This document shows positions 1 through 8,650 of a stretch of 64,000 nucleotides of DNA, in pieces. Below the pieces are notes generated by a model. The model saw nothing but the letters and a program-made list of their open reading frames with translations, was not told where the DNA came from and made no database searches. A program made the translations under genes and the position numbers. Every line of letters begins with the position of its first letter. The stretch's first letter is position 1. Source of the DNA: Frondihabitans australicus. GTDB taxonomy: Bacteria; Actinomycetota; Actinomycetes; Actinomycetales; Microbacteriaceae. The stretch covers positions 3,906,001 to 3,970,000 of the forward strand of contig NZ_RBKS01000001.1 of the NCBI RefSeq assembly GCF_003634555.1. The letters are read 5' to 3'.

Positions 1-1
1 C

Positions 2-382
2 GCCGCGTGGTGCACCTCGCACGGGCTGAGGGCGCCCGAGTCGCGCCCCGAGTTCGTGCGCAGCATCCTGGAGTCGCTCGCCGCCGCCTACGCCGCCGCC
101 CTCGACGAGGCCTCACGGCTCTCAGGGCGCAGGATCCGCACGCTCCACGTGGTCGGAGGCGGCTCGCAGAACGACCTGCTCTGCCGCCTCACCGCGGACC
201 GCACCGGATGCACAGTGCTGGTCGGCCCCGTCGAGGCCACGGCGATCGGCAACGTGCTCGTCCAGGCGAGGGCCGCGGGGCTCGTGCCGCGCTCCTCGTC
301 GCTGGAGTCGCTGCGGGCACTGGTGCGCTCGGCGTACCCGCCGCGCCGGTACGAGCCGTCGCCGGCTGCCGCGCGCGCCTGA
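2..382 (+). CDS. rhaB: Rhamnulokinase, C-terminal part (5' end outside window)
   Basis: The last 126 residues of an FGGY-family sugar kinase, open at the window edge. The stretch VVGGGSQNDLLCRLTADRTG followed by VGPVEATAIGNVLVQARAAG is the characteristic C-terminal ATP/sugar-binding region of L-rhamnulokinase, which phosphorylates L-rhamnulose to L-rhamnulose 1-phosphate in the cytosol. The aldolase product of that pathway is lactaldehyde, which can be oxidised to lactate, so the convergent lactate-dehydrogenase-like gene at 478-1716 fits the same catabolism (inference). Family assignment is strong. Rhamnulokinase rather than another FGGY kinase rests on the GGGSQN and GPVEATAIGN motifs only, because the N-terminal half is not visible. 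Confidence 0.8.
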   Translation, partial: AAWCTSHGLRAPESRPEFVRSILESLAAAYAAALDEASRLSGRRIRTLHVVGGGSQNDLLCRLTADRTGCTVLVGPVEATAIGNVLVQARAAGLVPRSSSLESLRALVRSAYPPRRYEPSPAAARA

Positions 383-406
383 CCGCGCCTGCGCGCCAGT
401 TCTCGG

Positions 407-466
407 CGCGACAAAACGCGACACCTGCGACGTGCTAGAGCGTCGCAGGTGTCGCGTTTTGTCGCG
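407..466. terminator. Bidirectional palindromic terminator, copy 1 of a repeated element
   Basis: Perfect 26-base inverted arms (407-432 and 441-466) surround an 8-base loop, between the convergent rhaB and lldD-like genes. Each arm contains AAAACGCGACACCTGCGACG, so transcripts from either strand end with a short T run. A nearly identical element lies at 26627-26684, with the same 25-base arms and a partly different loop. Confidence 0.8.
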
Positions 467-477
467 TGTGCGTGCCG

Positions 478-1716
478 CTACGCGCGGGGGCGCGGCGCCA
501 GACGCTCCAGCTGGGTGACGTGCGCCGGCGTGAGCTCCTCGAGCGAGTGCGCGCCGAGGAGCTTCATCGTGCGGACGATCTGATCCTGCAGGATCGCGAT
601 CATGCGGTCGACGCCCGCGCGCCCCCCTGCCATCAGCCCGTACAGGTAGGCGCGGCCGACGAGCGTGAACGAGGCGCCGAGCGCGATGGACGCGACGATG
701 TCGGCGCCGTTCATGATGCCGGTGTCGACGATCACGTCGACGTCGCCGCCGACCTCGCGAACGACGGACGGCAGCAGGTGGAACGGGATCGGAGCACGGT
801 CGAGCTGCCGGCCGCCGTGGTTCGACAGCACGATGCCGTCGACGCCCAGGTCGGCGAACTTCTTCGCGTCGTCGACGCTCTGCACGCCCTTGATCGCGAG
901 CTTGCCCGGCCACATCTCACGGATGATCTTGAGGTCGTCGAAGCTGATCGTCGGGTCCATTGCGGCGTCCAGGAGCTCGCCAACGGTGCCCCCGGTCGAC
1001 GACAGCGAGGCGAACTCGAGCTTCGGGGTGGTGAGGAAGTCGATCCACCACCACGGCCGCGGAAGCGCGTTGATGACGGTCGAGGGCGTCAGCTGCGGCG
1101 GGATCGAGAAGCCGTTGCGCTTGTCGCGGAGCCGGGCGCCGGCGACGGGGGTGTCGACCGTGAACAGCAGGGTCTCGAATCCTGCGGCCGCCGCCCTCTC
1201 GACGAGTCCGTAGGAGATCTCGCGCTGGCGCATCACGTAGAGCTGGAACCAGTTGCGCCCGTTCGGGTTCTCGGCCTTGACGCCCTCGATCGAGGTCGTG
1301 CCGAGGGTCGAGAGCGAGAACGGGATTCCGGCGGCGGCGGCAGCACCCGCGCCCGCGATCTCGCCCTCGGTCTGCATGAGGCGCGTGAATCCGGTCGGGG
1401 CGATGCCGAACGGCAGGGTCGAGGTCGCCCCGAAGACGGTCGCCGTGGTGTCGACGTTCGCCACGTCGCGCAGCACCTGCGGGTGGAACTCGACGTCGCG
1501 GAACGCCTGCCGCGCCCGCTGGATCGAGATCTCGTTCTCGGCCGAGCCGTCGGTGTAGTCGAACGCGGCCTTGGGGGTGCGACGCTTGGCGATCGACCGC
1601 AGGTCTTCGATGGTGAGGGCGGCGTCGAGGCGCCGCTTCTTGCCGTCGAGCTCGGGCTTCTTGAACTGGAGGTACTCGAAGATGTCCTGGGGCTTGGGGA
1701 GCTGGCGCTGCGTCAT
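478..1716 (-). CDS. lldD: FMN-dependent alpha-hydroxy-acid oxidase, L-lactate dehydrogenase type
   Basis: A 412-residue member of the FMN-dependent alpha-hydroxy-acid dehydrogenase family, expected to oxidise L-lactate (or a similar 2-hydroxy acid) to pyruvate. Visible hallmarks are the FMN-binding [16 protein letters not shown] near residues 104-119, the catalytic block SNHGGRQLD with His300, and the phosphate-binding [18 protein letters not shown]. The Met in DTGIM, where many family members have Arg, is a known actinobacterial variant as far as I recall. The ATG at 1716 has an AGAAGGAA Shine-Dalgarno sequence. It lies 82 bases downstream of a FadR-type regulator on the same strand, the usual lldR/lldD arrangement. 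Lactate is inferred from family and context; glycolate or mandelate cannot be excluded. Confidence 0.8.
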   Translation of the reverse strand: MTQRQLPKPQDIFEYLQFKKPELDGKKRRLDAALTIEDLRSIAKRRTPKAAFDYTDGSAENEISIQRARQAFRDVEFHPQVLRDVANVDTTATVFGATSTLPFGIAPTGFTRLMQTEGEIAGAGAAAAAGIPFSLSTLGTTSIEGVKAENPNGRNWFQLYVMRQREISYGLVERAAAAGFETLLFTVDTPVAGARLRDKRNGFSIPPQLTPSTVINALPRPWWWIDFLTTPKLEFASLSSTGGTVGELLDAAMDPTISFDDLKIIREMWPGKLAIKGVQSVDDAKKFADLGVDGIVLSNHGGRQLDRAPIPFHLLPSVVREVGGDVDVIVDTGIMNGADIVASIALGASFTLVGRAYLYGLMAGGRAGVDRMIAILQDQIVRTMKLLGAHSLEELTPAHVTQLERLAPRPRA

Positions 1717-1798
1717 CGCATTCCTTCTGTGTGGGTCGGCCGGGGCTGGTCGGCCCGGCTGGTCGAGTTCGGTGGCCGGTGTCTGGGCGGCCTGAGGG

Positions 1799-2473
1799 TC
1801 AGGGTCGTGGTCGGTGGTGCTCGGCGAGCGTCGCCCGGTCGACGTGGTCGAGCAGGCGGTCGCGGGAGGTCTCGATGTGCTCGCGCACGAGCCGTGCGGC
1901 CTCGTCGGGCGTTCCTGAGACGACGGCGCGCAGGATCAGCGAGTGCTGCCCGGCGATATCGCTCGGCGGCCACAGCGAGTTCGCGTCGACCTGCCCGATG
2001 CACAGCTCGATCTCGCCCATCAGCGCGTCGTGCATGCGGGTGAGCCGAGGGCTGCCCGCGGCACTGACGAGGGCGCGGTGGAACGCGATGTCGTCGGCCG
2101 CGAACGGGGCCTCGTCGGGAGCCAACTCGAGGGCGCGGTTGTGCGCCACCGCCGCGGGCGGGACGGCGCCGGTGCGCGCGAGAGACGCGAGAGCGGCGGA
2201 TTCGACCAGGGCGCGCGAGTCGTACAGGTCGACGATGTCGGCGCGGCTCAGCACGGGCACTCGGGCGCCGCGATTCGCCTCGCGGCGGAGGAGCCCCGCG
2301 GCCACGAGCTGGTCGATCGCCAGCCGGGCGGTGGGTCGTGACACCTCGAACCGGGCGCTCACGGAGGCCTCGGTCACGGCCTCGCCGGGCAGGATCCGGG
2401 CCGAGACCACCTCGGAGCGCAGCGCTGCCGCCACTGCGGCGGGCACTCGGGCGACCTCGTTGTTCTCGACCAT
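1799..2473 (-). CDS. GntR-family (FadR/FCD subgroup) regulator
   Basis: A 224-residue transcription factor. An N-terminal winged helix-turn-helix (about residues 8-72; [20 protein letters not shown] is the recognition region) is followed by an all-helical FCD ligand-binding domain whose conserved His residues fall in [11 protein letters not shown] and [12 protein letters not shown] regulators sense small acids such as lactate. It lies between a short-chain dehydrogenase gene upstream and the lldD-like gene downstream, all on the minus strand, so it is the likely local repressor. I chose the ATG at 2473 because a long palindrome (2475-2507) carrying a TAGATT box sits directly upstream. A longer reading frame extends to 2812 but would run through that site. 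Confidence 0.82.
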   Translation of the reverse strand: MVENNEVARVPAAVAAALRSEVVSARILPGEAVTEASVSARFEVSRPTARLAIDQLVAAGLLRREANRGARVPVLSRADIVDLYDSRALVESAALASLARTGAVPPAAVAHNRALELAPDEAPFAADDIAFHRALVSAAGSPRLTRMHDALMGEIELCIGQVDANSLWPPSDIAGQHSLILRAVVSGTPDEAARLVREHIETSRDRLLDHVDRATLAEHHRPRP

Positions 2474-2474
2474 G

Positions 2475-2507
2475 ATTGCCTGCCAATCTAGCAGATTGCC
2501 AGGCAAT
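2475..2507. promoter_or_regulatory. Operator palindrome at the FadR-type regulator start
   Basis: A near-perfect 33-base inverted repeat begins one base upstream of the regulator start codon. Its distal half, ATTGCCAGGCAAT at 2495-2507, is itself a perfect palindrome; the proximal half ATTGCCTGCCAAT (2475-2487) is a degenerate copy. A TAGATT -10-like box (2490 to 2485, minus strand) lies inside it, so binding here would block transcription. Autoregulation is inferred. Confidence 0.65.
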
Positions 2508-2624
2508 CGGTCACCTCCGGACTCGTCCCCGCCCGGTTTCGCGACCGATCCCGGTCGCGAGCCGCTAAGTGCCGGTAACGGGTGTGACTGGGGCGGCGAT
2601 TCGGTCGCGAATTCGCGCCAGGGG

Positions 2625-3428
2625 CTACAGGCGAGCGGCGTCGTAGGCCCGCGACGGTATCTGCGTCGCCAGCTTCCCGCCCGACACGTCGATGAGGGCC
2701 CCGGTGATGTACGACGCCTGATCGCTCGCCAGGTAGGTGATGAGGTCGGCCACGTCGTCGGGGGTCTCCCAGCGGCGGAGGGTGAGTGTGTCGAGGAGTC
2801 GACCCTGTGCATCCGGCGCCATCTCGGCGAAGCCGTTCATCGCGGTCGGGATCATGCCCGGCGCGTACGCGTTGACGGTGACGCCCCACGGCCCGAGCTC
2901 GCCGGCGAGCACGCGCGTGAGCTGAACGACAGCGGCCTTGGACGCGGCGTAGGCGGCGCTGCCGATGCTGGGCACGATCGCGGCAAACGAGGCGGCGTTG
3001 ATGATGCGGCCGGACTTCTGCCGCTTCATGATCGGCGCGACGGCCTGACTCATCAAGAAGACGCCGCCGACGTTCACGTCGAAGCACTTCTGCCAGCGTG
3101 CGAAGTCGAGGTCGTCGATCAGCCCCTCGACGTTGATGCCGGCGTTGTTGACCAGCACGTCGATGCGGCCGAAGCGATCGTCGATCGCGGCGACGGCCGA
3201 GGCCACCGACGACGGGTCGCTGACGTCGCAGTCGAGGCGCAGGATCCGATCGCCGACCGGCACCCCGTCGCCCGTCGCGGCGCCGCCACTCGTTCCCTCC
3301 TCGCCGAACGCCAGATCGAGCGCGACGACCCGCGCACCCTCGCCCGCGAATCGCGAGACCAGGCCGGCGCCGATTCCGCGCCCGCCGCCGGTGATGACGA
3401 CCACGCGGTCGGTCAGATCGATGTGCAC
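2625..3428 (-). CDS. SDR-family NAD(P)-dependent oxidoreductase
   Basis: A 267-residue classical short-chain dehydrogenase/reductase. The cofactor motif TGGGRGIG is close to the N-terminus, the structural NNAGIN follows about 80 residues later, and the catalytic YAASK motif with the upstream Ser (AASFAA) is present. I chose the GTG at 3428 because GGGAGGAGT lies about 6 bases upstream. An in-frame ATG at 3464 would add 12 residues with no similarity to the fold and would leave little room for a promoter. It is the first gene of a likely minus-strand unit leading to the FadR-type regulator and the lldD-like enzyme. The substrate is unknown; a sugar or hydroxy-acid derivative is plausible from the neighbours. 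Confidence 0.78.
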   Translation of the reverse strand: MHIDLTDRVVVITGGGRGIGAGLVSRFAGEGARVVALDLAFGEEGTSGGAATGDGVPVGDRILRLDCDVSDPSSVASAVAAIDDRFGRIDVLVNNAGINVEGLIDDLDFARWQKCFDVNVGGVFLMSQAVAPIMKRQKSGRIINAASFAAIVPSIGSAAYAASKAAVVQLTRVLAGELGPWGVTVNAYAPGMIPTAMNGFAEMAPDAQGRLLDTLTLRRWETPDDVADLITYLASDQASYITGALIDVSGGKLATQIPSRAYDAARL

Positions 3429-3511
3429 CGTCGCACTCCTCCCGGGCGGAGCCCGATTAGTCATACTATTGGGGTCAGCCTACCCGTGCGGGGCGGCGGG
3501 AGGAAGGTGCG

Positions 3512-4288
3512 ATGAGCGAGGTCAGGGCGGTTGGCGGTCCTGCGGCGGAGGGCGGCGCGGGGGCGCCCGGCGACGAGAGGGTCGTGTGGGTCACGGGCGC
3601 AGGCTCGGGCATGGGGCGGGCCAGCGCCCTCGCGGCGGCCCGCGCCGGCTGGCGCGTCGCACTCATGGGCCGCCGCGAGGGCAGGCTCGAGGGCGTGGCC
3701 GGCGAGATCGAGGCGGCGGGCGGCGCTGCGCTCGTGGTGCCGGGCGACACGGCGGTGACGGGTGACGTCGAGGTGGCACGCGATCGGATCCTGCGCACCT
3801 GGGGCCGAATCGACGCCGTGGTCGCGGCCGCCGGGCTCAACGCGAAGCGTCGCGCCTTCGCCGACCAGACGATGGCCGGCTTCGACGAGGTCGTCGCGAC
3901 GAACCTCGGCGGAACGATGCGGGCGATCGACGCGGCGCTCCCGTCGCTGCGCGAGCGCGGCGGCACGGTCGTCGTGATCTCGTCGTACTCGGCGTGGTCG
4001 TTCGTGCCGTACTCCGGCGTCGCCTACAGCGCCTCGAAGACCGCGCTCGGGGCGATGACGCGCATGCTCAACGCGCAGGAGGCGGGGCACGGCATCCGCG
4101 CGACGCACCTGTGCCCGGGCGACGTGGCCACCGAGTTCCTCGAACTCCGGCCGAGTGTGCCCGACGAGGCGGCGCGCGCCGTCATGCTCACGCCCGACGA
4201 CATCGGCCGCACCGTGCAGTTCGTGCTCGACTCGCCGCCCCACGTGCGCATCGACGAGCTCGTCGTGTCGCCGCTGTCGCAGGTGTGA
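3512..4288 (+). CDS. SDR-family oxidoreductase
   Basis: A 258-residue short-chain dehydrogenase/reductase, divergent from the SDR at 2625-3428. Residues 1-22 are a Gly/Ala-rich extension before the Rossmann fold begins at RVVWVTGAGSGMGRASAL (motif TGxxxGxG). The catalytic Ser lies in VISSYSAW and the Tyr/Lys pair in YSASK. The structural NNAG motif is altered to AAAGLN. A strong Shine-Dalgarno (GGGAGGAAGG) supports the ATG. The stop overlaps the GTG start of the next gene, a FadR-type regulator, by four bases, so the two are translationally coupled. No substrate can be named. The tail (VRIDELVVSPLSQV) resembles that of SDRs active on small sugars or ketones, which is only weak evidence. Confidence 0.78.
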   Translation: MSEVRAVGGPAAEGGAGAPGDERVVWVTGAGSGMGRASALAAARAGWRVALMGRREGRLEGVAGEIEAAGGAALVVPGDTAVTGDVEVARDRILRTWGRIDAVVAAAGLNAKRRAFADQTMAGFDEVVATNLGGTMRAIDAALPSLRERGGTVVVISSYSAWSFVPYSGVAYSASKTALGAMTRMLNAQEAGHGIRATHLCPGDVATEFLELRPSVPDEAARAVMLTPDDIGRTVQFVLDSPPHVRIDELVVSPLSQV

Positions 4289-4989
4289 GCGGCGCCGGCG
4301 TGAGCGCCCACGGCAACCCCGTAGGAGCCGACGTCGGCGGCCGCGCCTTCGCGCGCGTCCTCGAGACGGTCGGCCCCCGCATCGTGAGAGGCGCCCTCCC
4401 CGCCGGCACCGTCACCACGGTCGACGCCCTCGTCGCCGAGACCGGCGCCTCGCGCAGCATCGTCCGAGAGGCCACCCGCGTGCTCGTGTCGCTCGGCCTG
4501 CTGAGCGCCGGGCGCCGCGTGGGGCTCCGCGTGCTGCCGGCGACCGACTGGAACGTGCTCGACCCCGCCGTCATCGCATGGCGCCTCGACTCACCCGACC
4601 GCCCGCGGCAGCTCGACGAGCTGCGGCAGCTCCGCGCCGCCGTCGAGCCCGAGGCCGCGCGTCTCGCCGCGCTCCGACGCACCGACACCGAGGCCGATCA
4701 GGTCGCAGGAGCAGCCCGAGACCTCGAAGCATCCGACCCCGCCGGGTACCTCGACGCCGACCGGCGACTGCACGCCCTCGTCCTGGCCGCGTCGGGCAAC
4801 GGCCTGTTCGCCCGGCTCACGGCCGTCGTCGACGCGGCGCTCGAGGATCGGGCCCTGCGAGAGCGCCCGGCCCTCGCCGCCGACCCGTACGACGTGGCGC
4901 TGCACGTCGCGGTCGCCGCCGCCGTCGTGGCGCGCGACGCCGACGCGGCGGCTCGTCTCATGCGCGAGATCGTCGACCGCACCGCCTGA
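4285..4989 (+). CDS. GntR-family (FadR/FCD) regulator, sugar-acid type
   Basis: A 234-residue regulator with an N-terminal winged helix (VRGALPAGTVTTVDALVAETGASRSIVREATRVL, given here as its boundaries residues 25-60), the linker pattern WNVLDPAVIAWRLDSP typical of gluconate/galactonate-type GntR proteins, then an FCD helical domain. The GTG at 4285 overlaps the stop of the preceding SDR as GTGA; another in-frame GTG at 4300 is possible. The coupling suggests that it controls the SDR gene in response to a sugar acid or related metabolite (inference). It is followed by a 26-base-arm palindromic terminator. Confidence 0.78.
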   Translation: MSGAGVSAHGNPVGADVGGRAFARVLETVGPRIVRGALPAGTVTTVDALVAETGASRSIVREATRVLVSLGLLSAGRRVGLRVLPATDWNVLDPAVIAWRLDSPDRPRQLDELRQLRAAVEPEAARLAALRRTDTEADQVAGAARDLEASDPAGYLDADRRLHALVLAASGNGLFARLTAVVDAALEDRALRERPALAADPYDVALHVAVAAAVVARDADAAARLMREIVDRTA

Positions 4990-5003
4990 CGGCGCCTCGC
5001 ACA

Positions 5004-5067
5004 GAGAACCGCCCTCCGGCGGACGAACCGCCGCGCGCGGAGGTTCGTCCGCCGGAGGGCGGTTCTC
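5004..5067. terminator. Bidirectional palindromic terminator
   Basis: Perfect 26-base inverted arms (5004-5029 and 5042-5067) with a 12-base loop lie between the convergent FadR-type regulator and the GH65 gene. The arm starts GAGAACCGCCCTCCGGCGGA. Its sequence is unrelated to the element at 407-466, but arm length and position are the same. Confidence 0.72.
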
Positions 5068-5084
5068 AGAGCCGCGGGCCGCCT

Positions 5085-7592
5085 CTACGTCGTCAGGTCG
5101 AGGTCGATCTCGCTGCGGTCGACCGACACCGTCGGGATCGACGCCGTGACGACGCTGCCGTCGGGGCGGAGCATGCCGCGCAGATCGGAGGTCGTCGGGG
5201 GCGGGGTCTCGAGTCGCGGGCCCTGGTTCGGCAGTGCGACCGTCACCGGGGCTCCTGCGGTCACCTCGACCCTCTCGTGGGCGACGTGCACCGTGACCTC
5301 GGTGCCCTCCTCGATGGTGAAGGTGATGTCGTGCTGCGTGAGGTCGACGCGCATGCGTGACCCGCGGACCGTCATGCGGAAGGTGAGGTCGTCCCAGGTG
5401 GAGGGCAGGCGCGGGTTGAAGGTGATGCGACCGCCGTGGTCGCGCATGCCGCCGAAGCCGTAGACGAGCGCCGACCAGATGCCGCCGGTCGACGCGACGT
5501 GCACGCCGTCGGAGGTGTTGTTGTGCAGGTCCGCGAGGTCGACGAAGAGGGCCGACAGGAAGTAGCTCTGCGCGAGGCGGTGGTGACCCACCTCGGCCGC
5601 GATGATCGACTGCACGACCGCCGACAGCGTCGAGTCGCCGGTCGTCAGCGCGTCGTAGTACTCGAAGTCGCGGCGCTTCTCGGCCGGGGTGAACTCGTCG
5701 CCCTGGAGGAAGAGGGCGAGCACGACGTCGGCCTGCTTGAGCACCTGGAACCGGTAGATGACCAGCGGGTGGTAGTGCAGGAGCAGGGGGCGCTTCGACG
5801 CCGGAGTTGAGTCGAGATCCCACAGCTCCTTGTCGAGGAACTGCGCGTCTTGGGGGTGGATGCCGCGGTGCGGGTCGAACGGGATCTCCATTGCGTCGGC
5901 GGCGGCGCGCCAGCCGCGGATCTCGTGCTCCTGCAGGCCGAGGCGGGTGACCATGCGGTCGTAGGCCACGGGGTCTTGCACCATGAGCTCTTCGCAGGCG
6001 CGGACGGCCGACCAGAGGTTCGCCCGGGCCATGACGTTCGTGTAGAGGTTGTCGTCGACGACGGTGGTGTACTCGTCGGGCCCGGTGACGCCGTCGATGT
6101 GGAACTTCTGGTCGCCGTTCGAGCGCCAGAAGCCGAGGTCGGCCCACAGCCGGGCGGTCTCGACCAGGATGTCGATGGCCCCGCGGGCGAGGAAGTCGTC
6201 GTCGCCGGTCGCGGCGACGTACTGCGTGAGCGCGTGGGTGATGTCGGCGTCGATGTGGTATTGAGCCGTGCCGGCGGCGTAGTACGCGCTCGACTCGAGA
6301 CCGTTGATGGTGCGCCAGGGGAAGAGCGCACCGCGCTGGTTCAGCTCGGTGGCGCGGTCGCGCGCGGCGTCGAGCATGCCGTGGCGGAACCGCAGCACGT
6401 TGCGCGCGACGTTCGGCGCCGTGTAGGTGAGGAACGGCATGACGTAGATCTCGGTGTCCCAGAAGTAGTGCCCGCCGTAGCCGGACCCCGAGACTCCCTT
6501 CGCCGCGACGCCGCCGCCGTCGGTGCGGGCGGTCGACTGGGCGAGCTGGAACATGTTCCAGCGGATGGCCTGCTGCAGGATCGGATGGCCCGACAGCGAG
6601 ACGTCGACCCTCGTCCAGTAGTCGTCGAGCCACTCCCGCTGCGTAGCGAAGATCTCGGAGACGGGCGTCTCGCGCGCACGGTCGAGGGTGCGGTCGCAGC
6701 GGTCGGCGAGCTCGCGCGGGGGCACGCCGCGCGACGTGTGGTAGCTCACGGTCTTGACGGAGCGCACGGGCACGCCCTGCTTCGCCTTGACCCGGTAGAC
6801 GTGCTTGGCGATGTCGTCGTCGATCTGCGACGACTCCTGCCAGTCGTTGTCGGTCTCGATCGCGTGCTCGGCGCCGACGGCGACGGTCATGCCCGACATG
6901 GTGGTGCGATAGCCCAGGATGTAGCGAGTGCCGACGTTCCTCTTGATCACGGGCTGCAGCACCCGGTCGGTGAACGACTCGGCCTTGCGCGGGTCGAACG
7001 TCGCCGCGGCCCGCATGCCGGCGTGGTACTCGTCGCCGAGGTCCTGGCGGTTCAGGATCTGCGACGACAGCAGGAGCGACGCGTCGGCATCCAGCATCGT
7101 CACCTCGTACTCGATGACGGCGAGGTGGCGGTCGGTGAACGACACGAGGCGACGGCTGGTGATCTGCACCCGCTTGCCGGACGGCGTGCGCCACTCGATG
7201 TCGCGGATCAGGTAGCCCTCGCGGAAGTCGAGGCGGCGGGTGTACTCGAGCAGGTCGGCCTCGGCGAGCACGAACGGCTCGTCGTCGACGTAGAGGCGGA
7301 TGACCTTCGCGTCGGGCACGTTGACGATGGTCTGGCCGACCCGGGCGAAACCGAACGCCTCCTCGGCGTGACGGATCTGCCAGGTCTCGTGGAAGCCGTT
7401 GATGAAGGTGCCGTCGGAGGCGGAGCCGCGACCCTCGTCGTGGTTCCCGCGCATGCCGAGGTAGCCGTTCGCGACGCCGAAGATGGTCTCGGCGACGCCC
7501 TGGTCGTCGGCCGCGAACTCTTTCTCGACGAGGGCCCACTCGTCGACCGGGTAGCGGTTGCGGTCGAGGGGGTCGGACGTGATGACGCTCAT
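5085..7592 (-). CDS. Glycoside hydrolase family 65 disaccharide phosphorylase
   Basis: An 835-residue cytosolic GH65 enzyme of the kojibiose/maltose/trehalose phosphorylase group, which splits an alpha-glucosyl disaccharide with phosphate to beta-glucose 1-phosphate. The N-terminal beta-sandwich starts around IFGVANGYLGMRGNHDEG. The catalytic (alpha/alpha)6 barrel contains TGPDEYTTVVDDNLYTN with the general acid Glu507, and RPLLLHYHPLVIY with the phosphate-binding region. The C-terminal domain ends in an EIDLDLTT tail. No signal peptide is seen. The ATG at 7592 overlaps the stop of the upstream HAD gene as ATGA; beta-phosphoglucomutase is the expected partner, turning beta-glucose 1-phosphate into glucose 6-phosphate. 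Which disaccharide is used cannot be read from the sequence. Confidence 0.88.
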   Translation of the reverse strand: MSVITSDPLDRNRYPVDEWALVEKEFAADDQGVAETIFGVANGYLGMRGNHDEGRGSASDGTFINGFHETWQIRHAEEAFGFARVGQTIVNVPDAKVIRLYVDDEPFVLAEADLLEYTRRLDFREGYLIRDIEWRTPSGKRVQITSRRLVSFTDRHLAVIEYEVTMLDADASLLLSSQILNRQDLGDEYHAGMRAAATFDPRKAESFTDRVLQPVIKRNVGTRYILGYRTTMSGMTVAVGAEHAIETDNDWQESSQIDDDIAKHVYRVKAKQGVPVRSVKTVSYHTSRGVPPRELADRCDRTLDRARETPVSEIFATQREWLDDYWTRVDVSLSGHPILQQAIRWNMFQLAQSTARTDGGGVAAKGVSGSGYGGHYFWDTEIYVMPFLTYTAPNVARNVLRFRHGMLDAARDRATELNQRGALFPWRTINGLESSAYYAAGTAQYHIDADITHALTQYVAATGDDDFLARGAIDILVETARLWADLGFWRSNGDQKFHIDGVTGPDEYTTVVDDNLYTNVMARANLWSAVRACEELMVQDPVAYDRMVTRLGLQEHEIRGWRAAADAMEIPFDPHRGIHPQDAQFLDKELWDLDSTPASKRPLLLHYHPLVIYRFQVLKQADVVLALFLQGDEFTPAEKRRDFEYYDALTTGDSTLSAVVQSIIAAEVGHHRLAQSYFLSALFVDLADLHNNTSDGVHVASTGGIWSALVYGFGGMRDHGGRITFNPRLPSTWDDLTFRMTVRGSRMRVDLTQHDITFTIEEGTEVTVHVAHERVEVTAGAPVTVALPNQGPRLETPPPTTSDLRGMLRPDGSVVTASIPTVSVDRSEIDLDLTT

Positions 7593-8473
7593 GAGTGCTC
7601 CGGTGCTGTGGAGGAGGTGCTGGTGCTGGTGGTGCCGTCTGCCAGTCTCGCGGCGACGGGGCTGCCGTCTGTTGCGCCGAGGCCGTCGGCCGACGAGGAA
7701 TCTTCGTTCACGGCGGCTGGGAGATCGCCGACGAGCTCGCCGAGGTCGGTGACGACGAAGTCGGCGCCGTTGTCGAGCAGGGTGTCGGCTCCGACGCCGC
7801 GGTCGACGCCGATCACGAGGCCGAAGTCGCCCGCGCGGCCCGCCTGCACGCCCGACTGGGCGTCCTCGACGACGACGCTCTGCGAGGCCGGGAAGCCCAG
7901 GAGCCGGGCGCCGTCGAAATACGTGTCGGGTGCCGGCTTGCCGGCGAGGCCGTCGCGCGCCGCCACCTCGCCGTCGACGACGACGGTGAAACGGTCGAGG
8001 AGCCCGGCCGCGGTGAGCACGGGAACCGCGTTGCGCGACGACGACACGACGGCGACGGCATAGCCGCGGGCGATCGCCGCGTCGAGGAACGCGACGGAGC
8101 CCGGGTACGGCTCGACGCCGTTCTCGGCGAGCTCGGCGGCGAACACGCTGTTCTTGCGGTTGCCGAGACCGCAGACGGTGTCGGCGTCGGGGGAGTCGGA
8201 GGGCTCGCCCTCGGGCAGCGTGATGCCGCGCGAGGCGAGCATCGAGCGCACACCGTCGTAGCGGGGCTTGCCATCGACGTGGTCGAAGTAGTCGGCATCC
8301 GTGTAGGGCGCGGCGTCGGGCGCGTGCTCGCTCAGGTAGGAAGTGAAGAGCGTCGCCCAGGCGCGCATGTGCACCTCGGCGGTGGGCGTGAGGACGCCGT
8401 CGAGGTCGAAGAGGAGCGCTCTCGTGTGCGCGAGCCGGTCTCGGTCGCGCGTGCTCGGAGAAGGAGTGGACAC
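7589..8473 (-). CDS. HAD-family hydrolase, beta-phosphoglucomutase type
   Basis: A 294-residue HAD-superfamily protein. Motif I is FDLDGVLTPTAEVHMRAW (nucleophile Asp and acid/base Asp), motif II is in VVSSSRN, motif III is in AGKPAPDTYFDGARLLG, and motif IV is VVVEDAQSGVQAGRAG. The His after motif I and the cap domain match beta-phosphoglucomutases. The stop overlaps the GH65 start by four bases, which strongly supports the role beta-glucose 1-phosphate to glucose 6-phosphate. The protein has an unusual Ser/Thr-rich tail of about 40 residues after the HAD fold. The start is uncertain: GTG 8473 precedes a short leader, while GTG 8530 would add 19 Pro/Arg-rich residues; neither has a clear Shine-Dalgarno. 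Confidence 0.8.
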   Translation of the reverse strand: MSTPSPSTRDRDRLAHTRALLFDLDGVLTPTAEVHMRAWATLFTSYLSEHAPDAAPYTDADYFDHVDGKPRYDGVRSMLASRGITLPEGEPSDSPDADTVCGLGNRKNSVFAAELAENGVEPYPGSVAFLDAAIARGYAVAVVSSSRNAVPVLTAAGLLDRFTVVVDGEVAARDGLAGKPAPDTYFDGARLLGFPASQSVVVEDAQSGVQAGRAGDFGLVIGVDRGVGADTLLDNGADFVVTDLGELVGDLPAAVNEDSSSADGLGATDGSPVAARLADGTTSTSTSSTAPEHS

Positions 8474-8650
8474 CAGGCCTGGACGCTTTCGACGGAGGGG
8501 AGGGGACGGTGCAAGCGGCGGTGATCGCACGGGTCGGCGCTTGCTGCAGACACCGCGCCACCGACAAGTCTGACACGCTCGGCGGGCCTCGGGATAGTGA
8601 ACAGGTGATGCGTGTCGGGGGCCAGCCGTGTGCTCCTGCGCCCTGAGGGT

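Noticed and set aside
582-595. GATCCTGCAGGATC perfect palindrome
   Set aside because: It lies inside the lldD-like coding sequence and is explained by two copies of the abundant GCAGGATC motif meeting head to head.
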